From: a virus
DNA: 54,872 bases
IMG/VR virus record: IMGVR_UViG_3300009285_002168
Location: 1 to 54,872 of that record
Direction: 5' to 3' (one strand)
The notes under the pieces were generated by a model. The model did not search any database. It saw nothing but the letters and a program-made list of their open reading frames with translations, and was not told the origin of the DNA. This document shows, piece by piece, positions 8,385 through 16,329 of the stretch (position 1 is its first letter; the number at the start of each line of letters is the position of its first letter). The position numbers and the translations under genes are program-made.

Positions 8385-8819
8385 TTACATCCCCGAATCC
8401 CGCAAGGCCGCTGGGCGCTTCGGCATCCCCGAGGGGCTGTAGACGAAAGGGCCGTCAACCCCCGCGTCCGCAATCACGTCGCTCCACGCGATGGTCGAGT
8501 AGCTCAGGTTCCCCCCGCCGTCCACGAGCCTGACGCGCACCCCCGCGATCCACGTCGCCCGGCGCGGGAAGGTGATGAGCATGGACGTGCCCGAGGTCGA
8601 GCCCACCAGCGTCAGCACACCGACGTCCTGCGGGTCCACGAGCGAACCCGCGTATATGTAGACTTCATACGCGATGGTGTCTCGGGGGAGCAACGGAGCC
8701 CCGCTCGCGTCCAACGTCACCGCGTCCCACTCCAGTGTGGCCGAGGTCTTGTAGATCACTTCCTGCCCACACGCCCCCAGCGCCACAAGCAGGAACAGCC
8801 CCGCAAGTAGCTTCCTCAC
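8385..8819 (-). CDS. Predicted lipoprotein with a fibronectin-like domain
   Basis: The 144-residue product starts at GTG 8819, overlapping the previous stop (GTGA). Residues 1-20 form a lipoprotein signal peptide (MRKLLAGLFLLVALGACG) with lipobox LGAC. The remainder is beta-rich with a fibronectin-III look (YEVYIYAGSL, TWIAGVRVRLVDGGGNLSY). A lipoprotein made within the head operon would act in the host envelope, possibly for superinfection exclusion, but that is inference. A longer upstream start would read through the small membrane gene. Confidence 0.6.
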   Translation of the reverse strand: MRKLLAGLFLLVALGACGQEVIYKTSATLEWDAVTLDASGAPLLPRDTIAYEVYIYAGSLVDPQDVGVLTLVGSTSGTSMLITFPRRATWIAGVRVRLVDGGGNLSYSTIAWSDVIADAGVDGPFVYSPSGMPKRPAALRDSGM

Positions 8820-8989
8820 GGCTTCGCCTTCTCCGGGATCATGCTCAGCACGAGCTGCACCGCCCCAATCAGCAGCGCGCCCGCCGTCGGCCACCATGTA
8901 ACGTGCGCCCCCAGCGCCTCCAGGAGCCCCGTCACCGCGCCGATTGCCCAGGGAAGAACTTTGCCGACGACCGCTTTCCAATTCTTCAT
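8816..8989 (-). CDS. Small two-helix membrane protein
   Basis: The 57-residue product starts at ATG 8989. Two hydrophobic stretches (VLPWAIGAVTGLLEALGA and AGALLIGAVQLVLSMI) suggest two membrane spans with a short C-terminal KAKP tail. Size and layout are compatible with a small holin-like or envelope protein. It overlaps the downstream lipoprotein gene by 4 bases, so the two are probably translated together in the host membrane. Confidence 0.5.
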   Translation of the reverse strand: MKNWKAVVGKVLPWAIGAVTGLLEALGAHVTWWPTAGALLIGAVQLVLSMIPEKAKP

Positions 8990-9003
8990 CTCGCTCTCCC
9001 TTC

Positions 9004-9408
9004 CTACTTCACTACCGTGTACGTCATCGTATTCGCCGACACCGCTGCTCCGGCCGAAATGGCTACCGCGTTCATGTTCAGATCGCACCCCGCGGTGCCC
9101 ACCGTGCCGTCCAGCACCACCGTAGTCCCATCCGCCTCCAAAGCCCGGAACCACGTGGCTGTGTCCCCGCCCACCGCGGAGGCATCCGGGGTCAGCGCCG
9201 CGAACGTAATCACTCCGTCCACCACGCTGGTCTCGGCCACTGCGGCAAACCGCAGCTCCGCAAGCTTCGTCTGCCCGCTCACGGCCGTGTCCGCTGTAGC
9301 AGGCTGGCTCCCCGAGTAGAGCCGCAGGTACCCACTCGCCAGCGCATCGGCTATCACCTGCGCCTGCGCCGTCGCGATTGCATTCGTCAGGTTCAGGTTA
9401 CTGGCCAT
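9004..9408 (-). CDS. Conserved siphophage structural protein (unknown role)
   Basis: This 134-residue protein begins MASNLNLTNAIATAQAQVI and continues with ASGYLRLYSGSQPATADTAV, a pattern I recognise from a widespread but uncharacterised protein of siphoviral head/neck operons. It is small, beta-rich and uncharged, consistent with a virion component. It overlaps the end of the portal-MuF gene by 11 bases. Confidence 0.6.
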   Translation of the reverse strand: MASNLNLTNAIATAQAQVIADALASGYLRLYSGSQPATADTAVSGQTKLAELRFAAVAETSVVDGVITFAALTPDASAVGGDTATWFRALEADGTTVVLDGTVGTAGCDLNMNAVAISAGAAVSANTMTYTVVK

Positions 9409-11764
9409 CCGGTTCCTCCTCGTTCACTTCCGTGATCCGCACCTTGGCTATGCTCCCCTTCTCGTCGCGCGTGATCGCCATGTCGCGCACCCGAGCGTGT
9501 TTCAAGACATGGATTTTCAGTGGCGCAAGCTGTTCGACTTCCGCGGCCCGCGTCACTTCTGGCGCCTCGTGAGCCTGGTGCGTCTTCGCCTCTGGGAAAA
9601 CGGGCAGGCCAAGGCACCGACAGTTGCAAATTTCCTCGGGCGGCCCCTCCGGATCGTTGGGATACAGGAGCCCGTTTCGGAACTTCTCGCCGATCTTCAC
9701 CTTGTCCCCGTCGATCATGTGAGAGGGGCGCACCTTCTCGTCCTGAGCCGAGAGCCACTCCGTCTCCTCGAAACCCTCCGATTTGAACGAAGCATACCGG
9801 CTGTCACCGATAATCCCGCCAAGCTCCGTGCGCGCGATGGTTTTCGCCCGCCCCTTGCCGACGTCGTAGACGTGCCGGATGTCGTCGGCCATCTGGTCTA
9901 TCGTCCGACCCTCTCGCTGCCCGGTCTCGATAGCATCCCGCAGTTGCTTCCGCACGGTATTCGTGATGTCCGCAAGGGTCCCCTGGTTAACTCTCCGGTC
10001 CAGGTACTTCGGAGCATCCGTGTCGTAGATGTCGAAAGCATCGGCCCTATCGAGCAGCCCCGCGTCCCTCAGCAGTTGCTCGACGTCCTTGCCGGTCTGG
10101 TCCATGGTCTTCCCGAAGTCTTCGCCGCTCAGAGCCTTCAACTTCGCGAGTTGATCTTTCCAGTAGCTCGCCCCGAACTGGCCGTCGAACGTCTGGATGT
10201 CCGGCGTCTTCAACGTCTTCCCGCCAACCAGCTCTTCCAGAATGCGGCTCCGCTGCGCGAAGAGCCACGCCTGTAGCGCCTTGGTGTAGTGGCGCTCTAC
10301 CCTGTCGCGCCAAGCGATCATGGCTTTCCAGTGCGCGTCCCGATACTCCGCAGGCCAGGACCGCACCACGTGGCCGTTCCCTCCGGGGCTCTTGCCCCCT
10401 TCGGCAAGCTCCCGAACCTGCTCCAGTGACAGCCCGAGAAGCGCCTGAGCCGGCACGAGCGTCGGTCGCGGGGTCACGTTGCGCTCTCCGGCCGTCTTCG
10501 GAGTCTCCTCCTCGGTCGCGCCGTTGCTGCCGGCAGGGGCCATCGAGAACGGAATCCACCATACCTTCCCCCAGGGGACAGGCTTCATCCCGCGCCTCTC
10601 GCGGTACTCGTCTATCGTCAGCGCTCCGGCCCGGACCTCTTCAAGCTCTCGCTTAGTAACTGCCTCATCGTCTTCCTTCAACTCGGCGATCTCGGACAGA
10701 TCGAACCGGCCCGTCATCGAAAGGCCGAAGCGCCCAAAGAAGTCCGTCCTCAGCTTGTCCTCATACGCCTTGGTCTTGGGGGTCAGTGTCAGTGTCCAGA
10801 ACTGCTTCAACTGCTCCTGGAGGTCCTTCCCGGAAAACGCGGTGGCGTCCTCCTTGATCCCAATCGCTCCGAGCGGCACACCATAGCGCGCGAGGATCAT
10901 CGCCCGCGTGAACTTCCTCAGCGGGATGTAGTCCATCTCCTGGGGTGTCCTCTGGATCGACTGGTACTTCGTCCCGCTGCCCAGCACCGAGATGCGGTGC
11001 CGCCGGCTCATCCCCTTGTGCTCGTCCTCCCACATCTGCCGGTACAGCTTCGCCTGATCCATGGTCAGCGACTGATCCGATGACAGCACACCGCTCGGCG
11101 TCGAGTCGTTCTCGAACATCTTCCGCGTCGAGCGCGCCGCGTTCCAATCCGCAATCGCTTCCTCGCTCAAAGCCAGAAGCGGACTGACCCCTCGCCACTC
11201 GTCCCACGGATTCCAATCGCGGAAATGGATGATCTGGTCTGGCATGTAGGGAATCTTTTCGCGTTTGTACTCGTATTCCCACATCATGATCTTCGTGCCC
11301 TCGGGGTTCAGGTGGTGCTTAAACCGCGACGGGTTGGGTGTCCAGATCTCCTGCGGGAAAGCACGGGCACTCCCGGCGAAGTCGCGCTCGAAGACCCAGA
11401 TGGCCTCCCCGCGCGTGGACATCCAGCTCTCGGTGGCCTCCCACAGCTCGTAACGCGAAGCGTTCGCGTTCACGTCGCTGAAGAGCTTCCACACTGGCCC
11501 GGAGACGACCTCGGTCTCCCCCTGGTATAGCCTGAACGGCGCCCGGGCCAGGTTCGATGCAAGCGCAGTCACGGCGATGTTGACCCACGGCTGTTGCCGC
11601 ATCGGGTCCGTCATGACAGAGCCCTCGGTCGAATCCTCGTCAAGCGCCAGCTTCATGAACCGCACGAACCAGTCAGGATCGTATGAGGTTTTCCCCGCGA
11701 TACCGCTGGCGATACGATTTATGACCGCGTGCCGAATCGAATCCAGGAACCGCTGCTTAGCCAT
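9398..11764 (-). CDS. Portal protein fused to MuF-like minor head protein
   Basis: This 788-residue protein combines two modules. Residues 1-420 match HK97-type portal proteins: DPDWFVRFMK, NPSRFKHHLNPEG, IIHFRDWNPWDEWRGVSPL, then the crown and stem helices. From about 560 on lies a Mu gpF-like minor head domain: GQREGRTIDQMADDIRHVYDV, RAKTIARTELGGIIGDSRY and ICNCRCLGLPVF, the latter with conserved Cys. The portal forms the DNA entry ring; MuF-type proteins are often injected or structural. The fusion is complete with no internal stop. Confidence 0.9.
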   Translation of the reverse strand: MAKQRFLDSIRHAVINRIASGIAGKTSYDPDWFVRFMKLALDEDSTEGSVMTDPMRQQPWVNIAVTALASNLARAPFRLYQGETEVVSGPVWKLFSDVNANASRYELWEATESWMSTRGEAIWVFERDFAGSARAFPQEIWTPNPSRFKHHLNPEGTKIMMWEYEYKREKIPYMPDQIIHFRDWNPWDEWRGVSPLLALSEEAIADWNAARSTRKMFENDSTPSGVLSSDQSLTMDQAKLYRQMWEDEHKGMSRRHRISVLGSGTKYQSIQRTPQEMDYIPLRKFTRAMILARYGVPLGAIGIKEDATAFSGKDLQEQLKQFWTLTLTPKTKAYEDKLRTDFFGRFGLSMTGRFDLSEIAELKEDDEAVTKRELEEVRAGALTIDEYRERRGMKPVPWGKVWWIPFSMAPAGSNGATEEETPKTAGERNVTPRPTLVPAQALLGLSLEQVRELAEGGKSPGGNGHVVRSWPAEYRDAHWKAMIAWRDRVERHYTKALQAWLFAQRSRILEELVGGKTLKTPDIQTFDGQFGASYWKDQLAKLKALSGEDFGKTMDQTGKDVEQLLRDAGLLDRADAFDIYDTDAPKYLDRRVNQGTLADITNTVRKQLRDAIETGQREGRTIDQMADDIRHVYDVGKGRAKTIARTELGGIIGDSRYASFKSEGFEETEWLSAQDEKVRPSHMIDGDKVKIGEKFRNGLLYPNDPEGPPEEICNCRCLGLPVFPEAKTHQAHEAPEVTRAAEVEQLAPLKIHVLKHARVRDMAITRDEKGSIAKVRITEVNEEEPDGQ

Positions 11765-11779
11765 GCTGGCCCCCGCTGC

Positions 11780-11854
11780 CTACCCAATTATGGGTGGGTA
11801 CGCCGCCGGCTGAGGTTCCGACATTTTCTCGAACAGAACTTGCCTCGATGACAT
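11780..11854 (-). CDS. Possible 24-residue leader-type ORF between terminase and portal
   Basis: ATG 11854 follows ACGGAG and the frame ends in TAG 16 bases before the portal start. The peptide is MSSRQVLFEKMSEPQPAAYP plus four residues. A small stem (TACCCA pairing with TGGGTA) overlaps its end. No homology is known; it could be a translational leader for the portal gene or chance. Confidence 0.25.
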   Translation of the reverse strand: MSSRQVLFEKMSEPQPAAYPPIIG

Positions 11855-11892
11855 ATACTCCGTCTCTGATCCTGCTCCCGAGGGTCAGTCGC

Positions 11893-13122
11893 TCAGCCAC
11901 GGCTCAACACCTTTTCGCTCTCATCCCGCTCGCCGGTGTAGAGGATGATCCCGCGCGAGGCATGCGAGAACGTCCCGTACCGCCCGCTGTCGATCAAGTG
12001 ATCGTTCTCCTTGATGATCCGCCCCACCTCGTCCTTCCGGTAGTCGTAGATTTCCGCGATCCAGCCACGGCAGCGACGGTGAACGCGGAACAGCCCCTTC
12101 TCCATCTTCGCGCTCAGCCAGTCGAGACCGGACTCGACGCTGTTGTTCGCCTTCAGCGCGCCGATCTCCTGGAGCCGCTCTCCGCCGGACGGGTCCCCGT
12201 AGGCAGCGTACTGGTACGCCTTCCACTTCCGTCGCATGGCCTCTCCAAACGTGCTCGTCGTCGCGTGAAACATGGCGAGCTCGTCCAGGAACCACACCTC
12301 CTCGCCCCTCCAGCCGATGAGCACCGCGGCCATGTTCAGGCCGAAGTCCAGCCCAACCGTGAACTGCTCGAAGTCCGTCGGCACCTCGTCCACGATCATG
12401 CTGTCCTCGAAGTGGTTCAGGATCATGCCCTCCGGCCGCACCCACTCCCCGTCGCGGAGCCGTCTCCGGTCCCGCTCGGGCAGGTTGTCGAGGATGTCAT
12501 GCATGTAGTTCGGAGGCAGGTTGGCCAGGTTGTCCACCGGGTTCAACGACAGCGCCCCCCACAGATCTGGCGTCTCCAGCGGCTTGCCGCTCTTTGGATC
12601 GACCTTCTCGATGAACAGCTTGTGTGCCCAGTGCATCGGCGACGGCGGGTTGCAGTCGAAATACGCCACGCACCGCATGCCCTCTATGTGCTGCGCCAGC
12701 CGGGTGAGCCCGAGGATCACGGCATCGTAGCTGATCTGCGACACCTCGTTGAAAAGTAGGCTCGCATATTCGTGACCGAGGAGCTTCTCAATCCGCTCCT
12801 TGTCATCAAACCCGCCAACCCAAATCTCTGACCCATTCGGGAAGCGCACCATCGGTTCTGAGTGGTTCAGGTGCGCCCCCTCGACGTTCCTAAGTAGCGG
12901 TAAGAGGGTCTCCAACCAGAGACTCGTCCTGGCATGCGACAGGTACAGCCGCGCCATGAGATGCCTGCTCCCTGGGTATTTCAGCGCACGCTTGAGGATC
13001 GCCAGCGTCAGGACGAGCGTCTTGCCGCTCCGGGTCCCCCCGTGAAGCAGCACCCCGAGGTGCCCGTTGCCGAGCAGTTTCACTGCCTCTGCCTGGCGCT
13101 TTGTCAGAGTCAGCGTCTTCAC
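11893..13122 (-). CDS. terL: Terminase large subunit
   Basis: This 409-residue packaging motor has an ATPase domain with Walker A GGTRSGKT (residues 28-35), Walker B LLFNE (about 122-126, catalytic Glu) and a coupling segment around YFDCNPPSPMHW. The C-terminal nuclease domain starts with TVGLDFGLNMAA (about 255-266, metal-binding Asp) and continues with AYGDPSGGERL. Length and motifs fit the PBSX/T4-type family. It overlaps the preceding small subunit by 4 bases. Confidence 0.93.
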   Translation of the reverse strand: MKTLTLTKRQAEAVKLLGNGHLGVLLHGGTRSGKTLVLTLAILKRALKYPGSRHLMARLYLSHARTSLWLETLLPLLRNVEGAHLNHSEPMVRFPNGSEIWVGGFDDKERIEKLLGHEYASLLFNEVSQISYDAVILGLTRLAQHIEGMRCVAYFDCNPPSPMHWAHKLFIEKVDPKSGKPLETPDLWGALSLNPVDNLANLPPNYMHDILDNLPERDRRRLRDGEWVRPEGMILNHFEDSMIVDEVPTDFEQFTVGLDFGLNMAAVLIGWRGEEVWFLDELAMFHATTSTFGEAMRRKWKAYQYAAYGDPSGGERLQEIGALKANNSVESGLDWLSAKMEKGLFRVHRRCRGWIAEIYDYRKDEVGRIIKENDHLIDSGRYGTFSHASRGIILYTGERDESEKVLSRG

Positions 13123-13493
13123 AGCTTGTCGAATCCTTCCGGGAACATGATCGTCAACGCCCCGCCGTCCGCCCCGGTGATCTCGTGGCGCTGCATCGGC
13201 AGGCCGAAACCGTACTCCAGGAAGAGCCTCGCAGCCGGCGCACTCCCGTGGATACCCTGATTGAAGAGCGTCACCGCGAGCACCCGCAGACGCTCGACGT
13301 GCTGCTGTTTGCCCTCCACGGTGATCTTCACCCGCTCCATGGCGATCTCTTGGAACACCTCGGTGACGAACCGCTTGCCCTTCGAGGCGCCGGCTGGATT
13401 CCCCGAGAAGCCCTTCAGTAGCCGCCCCTTTGCATCGCGCTTCGGCTTGGTAGCGTTCAGCGGTGTCTTCAACGGCAGGTCTGCTTTGCCCAA
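13119..13493 (-). CDS. Small terminase-like protein (DUF5681 family)
   Basis: This 124-residue protein has a TTG start at 13493 preceded by GAAGGGA. The N-terminal motif KRDAKGRLLKGFSGNPAGASKG is the DUF5681 signature often encoded just before large terminases. The remainder is helical and fits a small terminase DNA-recognition subunit. It is the first gene after the terminator at 13533-13576 and overlaps the large subunit start by 4 bases. Confidence 0.65.
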   Translation of the reverse strand: MGKADLPLKTPLNATKPKRDAKGRLLKGFSGNPAGASKGKRFVTEVFQEIAMERVKITVEGKQQHVERLRVLAVTLFNQGIHGSAPAARLFLEYGFGLPMQRHEITGADGGALTIMFPEGFDKL

Positions 13494-13532
13494 ATCTTGC
13501 TTCCCTTCATGCTACCACGATTCCGAGCTCCC

Positions 13533-13576
13533 AAAACAGAAAGGCCGAGGGCCACGGTTTCCCGCGATCCTCGGCC
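13533..13576 (-). terminator. Rho-independent terminator upstream of the packaging genes
   Basis: On the - strand, GGCCGAGG pairs with CCTCGGCC (8 bp), enclosing an inner stem CGCGG/CCGTG closed by a GAAA tetraloop, then TTTCTGTTTT. This is a textbook intrinsic terminator. It lies between repeat array A and the small terminase, so it should end transcription from the DUF115 and repeat region before the late operon, or attenuate it. Confidence 0.8.
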
Positions 13577-13679
13577 TCCGTCTTCGGTTGGCTCGGCTAT
13601 GTCGTCACTGATCTCTCGGTCGATTCGCTCGGTTTATCCGTCGCTCCCCCGCCGCTCCCTGAACCTTACACCCTCGGGT

Positions 13680-13856
13680 CTACGCTGTCAAGAGGATAGT
13701 TCGCTCGCCGAGCATGGGTGTCTCGGGTTGACTGGCTCGCTCGCTGTCAATGGGTGTCTCACCGACCTTGGCTCGCTCAACCTTCTTGGGTGTCTCTTGA
13801 GAGATGGCGCGCTCCTGCCGTGTGGGTGTCTCGGCTTCGATGGCTCGCTCGTTCAT
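13680..13856 (-). CDS. ORF of the ETP/ERA repeat, array A
   Basis: A 58-codon frame in the same phase as the other repeat ORFs, starting at the in-frame ATG in MNERAIEAETP and ending ERTILLTA. Units follow ETPxxxERAxxx. It would be continuous with the C-terminus of the 13893-14255 gene if not for one TAG at 13893-13895. No good ribosome site precedes the ATG, so it may be a decayed C-terminal extension rather than an independent gene. Confidence 0.35.
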   Translation of the reverse strand: MNERAIEAETPTRQERAISQETPKKVERAKVGETPIDSERASQPETPMLGERTILLTA

Positions 13857-13904
13857 CGTGGGTTTCTCTTCGTCCCTGGCTCGCTCGCCAACCTATGGTG
13901 TCTC
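13697..13904 (-). repeat. 18-bp-periodic ETP/ERA repeat array A
   Basis: Twelve half-units at exact 18-base spacing (+ strand): constant 10-mers TGGCTCGCTC and TGGGTGTCTC alternate, separated by 8-base spacers that all differ. The edges are degenerate (TAGTTCGCTC at the left, ATGGTGTCTC at the right). On the - strand the array reads ETPxxxERAxxx in the frame of the upstream gene, whose last three residues are ETP. Confidence 0.92.
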
Positions 13905-14255
13905 GGGCGTAATCTCCGCTGGATTCTTACTCCACCAACAGATTGTTTTTCCCTTCTCATCCACCCGTCCGATCCACCTGACGTTCCACCAGTCACACAT
14001 CGTAGGGCAATACATTACCCCCGGCGCAGGATAGGGAGAGTAATGCTCTGCTGGATACAATCCCACCCCGCAAAACGCACACTCCTCTCCGTTCGCATCC
14101 TTGTGGACTGAATACATATCCCTGCCAAGATCGAACCCGACGACCATCCCTTTTTCCTTGCCGTTCACATCCAACACCAGCCGATGATCGGCCGTTGGCC
14201 GGAACAGAAGCACCGTGCCCCTATGCTCAGTTACGACCCCCGCTTCGTTCTCCAT
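13893..14255 (-). CDS. Small protein ending in the first ETP of repeat array A
   Basis: This 120-residue protein has a cysteine-rich middle (ECAFCGVGLYPAEH then MYCPTMCDWW), suggesting a zinc site. The last residues are EITPETP, where ETP is the first unit of array A, and a TAG falls in the following variable codons. This suggests the repeat was once appended in frame to its C-terminus. Function unknown. A 30-base gap separates it from the upstream zinc-ribbon gene. Confidence 0.6.
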   Translation of the reverse strand: MENEAGVVTEHRGTVLLFRPTADHRLVLDVNGKEKGMVVGFDLGRDMYSVHKDANGEECAFCGVGLYPAEHYSPYPAPGVMYCPTMCDWWNVRWIGRVDEKGKTICWWSKNPAEITPETP

Positions 14256-14285
14256 AAGCCCATCCTTCCCCTCACATCGTCTGGA

Positions 14286-14513
14286 TCACTCTATGCTGTC
14301 CAGCCACAGAGACGCTAGGCGGCGTATACTCTCGCGATGAATCGCCTCCATGCAAACAGGACATAGGGTCGGTTCCTGCGAGGTCCTTTCGCCCATGAGA
14401 CAGTACCACACGCCACAGCACCGGCAGAGGTAGCGATAGACGAACGGGTCCGAACCGACGGAGTACTCCCCCGCGACCGTCTCCCCCTCGCTCCACGTGC
14501 TTTGGTTGGACAC
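14286..14513 (-). CDS. Zinc-ribbon-like small protein
   Basis: This 75-residue protein has a GTG start at 14513, one base after the previous stop. Two Cys pairs (CRCCGVWYC and CPVC) could bind one zinc ion. The C-terminus is helical. It could be a small DNA-associated or regulatory protein; no family recognised. Confidence 0.6.
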   Translation of the reverse strand: MSNQSTWSEGETVAGEYSVGSDPFVYRYLCRCCGVWYCLMGERTSQEPTLCPVCMEAIHRESIRRLASLWLDSIE

Positions 14514-14514
14514 T

Positions 14515-14715
14515 CTACCCCTCCCCGGGTTGGATCGCGCACTTGCGGATATCGACCTTCTGGTACTTCACCACCACCCGGTTGTGGACGGTGAACACCA
14601 AGCCGACTTCCCCATAGTCCGTCTCCTTCAACCGCTCCAGCAGCTCGTCCACCAGCGTCAGGATCACCGCATCGCTCGTGGTGGCCGGCAATGTCCGCGA
14701 CCTATCAGATTCCAT
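14515..14715 (-). CDS. Small protein of unknown function
   Basis: The 66-residue product starts at ATG 14715, overlapping the previous gene by 11 bases. It is predicted alpha then beta (VILTLVDELLERLKETDYGEVGLVFTVHNRVVVKYQKVD). The hairpin-like C-terminal half resembles small DNA-mimic or antirestriction-size proteins, but nothing specific is recognised. Confidence 0.6.
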   Translation of the reverse strand: MESDRSRTLPATTSDAVILTLVDELLERLKETDYGEVGLVFTVHNRVVVKYQKVDIRKCAIQPGEG

Positions 14716-15067
14716 GGTCTGCCCCCCTTCCCGTCCCTCGATCTGCTTCCTCCGGCTCTCGCGGAATGGCGCCGGTCTGCCCTTTCGGCGGGGCCTTGCC
14801 GGGTGGGCCATGGAGCACGGTCTCCACAAACTCCTCCGCGAAGGTCTCAAGCTCCGCCGCCTTCCCCAGCTTCTCCGCGAACGCCTGCCCCGCAAACATG
14901 TGGAGCATCGTCAGCTTCAGTGCCCCTGGCACCCCGGCCGCGTACCGCTCCAGCGCCTCGACCGGCATCTTGAAGTGCTTCCGAAATCTCGTGCCGCCAG
15001 TGGCCCGGAGCGCCATACACGCCTTCTCGATCTCGACCATCTCAGCACGGAGTCTCGGCACGGTCAC
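14705..15067 (-). CDS. Helical protein of unknown function after DUF115
   Basis: The product has 120 residues from GTG 15067, which overlaps the stop of the DUF115 gene (GTGA). It is strongly helical with AQ-rich and Glu-rich stretches (KLGKAAELETFAEEFVETV) and a Lys/Pro tail. Its tight coupling suggests a role with the DUF115 protein. Confidence 0.6.
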   Translation of the reverse strand: MTVPRLRAEMVEIEKACMALRATGGTRFRKHFKMPVEALERYAAGVPGALKLTMLHMFAGQAFAEKLGKAAELETFAEEFVETVLHGPPGKAPPKGQTGAIPREPEEADRGTGRGADHGI

Positions 15068-16329
15068 GGCATGCTCTTGTGAAGCCGCTCGAACCACGCC
15101 AGGTTGGCCTCTACGTCGATGGCCTCCTGCGCGGTGTCCTGATTGACCTTCAGCATGTACTTCGTCAGCGCCTCCCGCCAGCGCTCCGGCTCCCCGAGGT
15201 CCGCGAACCGTACTCCACCCTTCTTGAACCGCACACAGTAGTTGCCCACCCGCACCAGGTAGCGCTCGCAGGCAAGCATCTGCTCCTCGTTCGTCCTGCG
15301 CATGGTCTCGGGTATCTGCCCGCCCGATGCGATCATCTCCTCCGGGGCGATGTAGGGAACCTCGCTGATCGTACTATGCGGTGTCGCGCTGATCAACTGC
15401 ATCGGCTCATCCCGGTGGCATTCCAGCCGAGCCACGCAGAACATCGCGCGCTTGTAGAACAGGTTCATAGCGGTCGACGGATAGCCGTTCTCGCTCATGA
15501 CGATGGGCTGACTTTCGGGAGGAGGCGCCGTGATCCCCTCTTGCACCCACTCCCCAGCTTCCCAGTGCCAACCACGAAACCGATAGCGTGCGGGAAGCCC
15601 ACCGTCACCATCGCGCGTGAAGCCGAAATTGTGCCCGAGCATGAAGATCGGATTGTACCCGATGGCCCGCCCGATACCAAGCTCGGCGGCCGGTGAACAC
15701 GCGAAGGGGAGTAGTGCCATCTTGATGAAGTCGTAGGCTGTCGGCCAGATGCTCCAGTAGAGCGGGATCGCGGGATCGCGCGGCAGGTAGTAGTACGACT
15801 TCTGCGGCCACTTGGAGATCAGGTCCGGGTGCGTCCCTGGGTAGGCCGCCTGAACCGTCCCCGGAGCATCCTCCCACCACCCAGGGGGCACCTTGTCGAT
15901 TTCCTCCCAGTTGCATCGCACGTCGCTGTAGACGATGTGCGTCGGCCGCACACCGAAGCGCGCGAGCGTCTGCGCGTGGGACGAGCTGCAAATCAGCCCG
16001 CCTTTCCAGTCCTTCAGCATCGGCAGCACTTCGTCCAGCCCGGGGCCAGAACCCAGGATTACGGCTGGTCCCTTCTGCGTGTCCTCCAGGTCCTTCAGAT
16101 CGAAACCACGTCGGCCTCTCCACCCCGGGTCGTCATCGGCGTCCTGGAAGTCGAGCCAGATCTGCTTGTGGTTCCAGAACGAATGCCGGATCTCATCCGG
16201 CATGATCGCCGAGACGGTCGCCTGGTTGTAGTGCCTGGAGGGGTAGAAGAGATCGAACTCCGATGCCGCCTTCTTCGGCTCCACCGAGTCAACTGCCGGT
16301 TCTATACCAACTCCTTCGGTAATGCTCAT
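15064..16329 (-). CDS. DUF115 / MAF-type protein
   Basis: This 421-residue protein has a Rossmann-like motif GPAVILGSGPGLDEVLPMLK (about residues 87-106), followed by SSHAQTLARFGVRPTHIVYSD, matching the DUF115 family (MptE-like / motility accessory factor). Members take part in flagellin glycosylation with nonulosonic acids or act as pterin pyrophosphokinases, and phages often carry one near the terminase. Later segments (LGHNFGFTRDG) are also typical. It overlaps the nucleotidyltransferase-like gene by 41 bases, hinting at joint function. Substrate unknown. Confidence 0.75.
   Translation of the reverse strand: MSITEGVGIEPAVDSVEPKKAASEFDLFYPSRHYNQATVSAIMPDEIRHSFWNHKQIWLDFQDADDDPGWRGRRGFDLKDLEDTQKGPAVILGSGPGLDEVLPMLKDWKGGLICSSSHAQTLARFGVRPTHIVYSDVRCNWEEIDKVPPGWWEDAPGTVQAAYPGTHPDLISKWPQKSYYYLPRDPAIPLYWSIWPTAYDFIKMALLPFACSPAAELGIGRAIGYNPIFMLGHNFGFTRDGDGGLPARYRFRGWHWEAGEWVQEGITAPPPESQPIVMSENGYPSTAMNLFYKRAMFCVARLECHRDEPMQLISATPHSTISEVPYIAPEEMIASGGQIPETMRRTNEEQMLACERYLVRVGNYCVRFKKGGVRFADLGEPERWREALTKYMLKVNQDTAQEAIDVEANLAWFERLHKSMP

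Noticed and set aside
9398-11764. ETPKTAGERN in the portal linker as another copy of the ETP/ERA repeat
   Set aside because: Spacing and codons do not match the 18-base unit and flanks show no further units.
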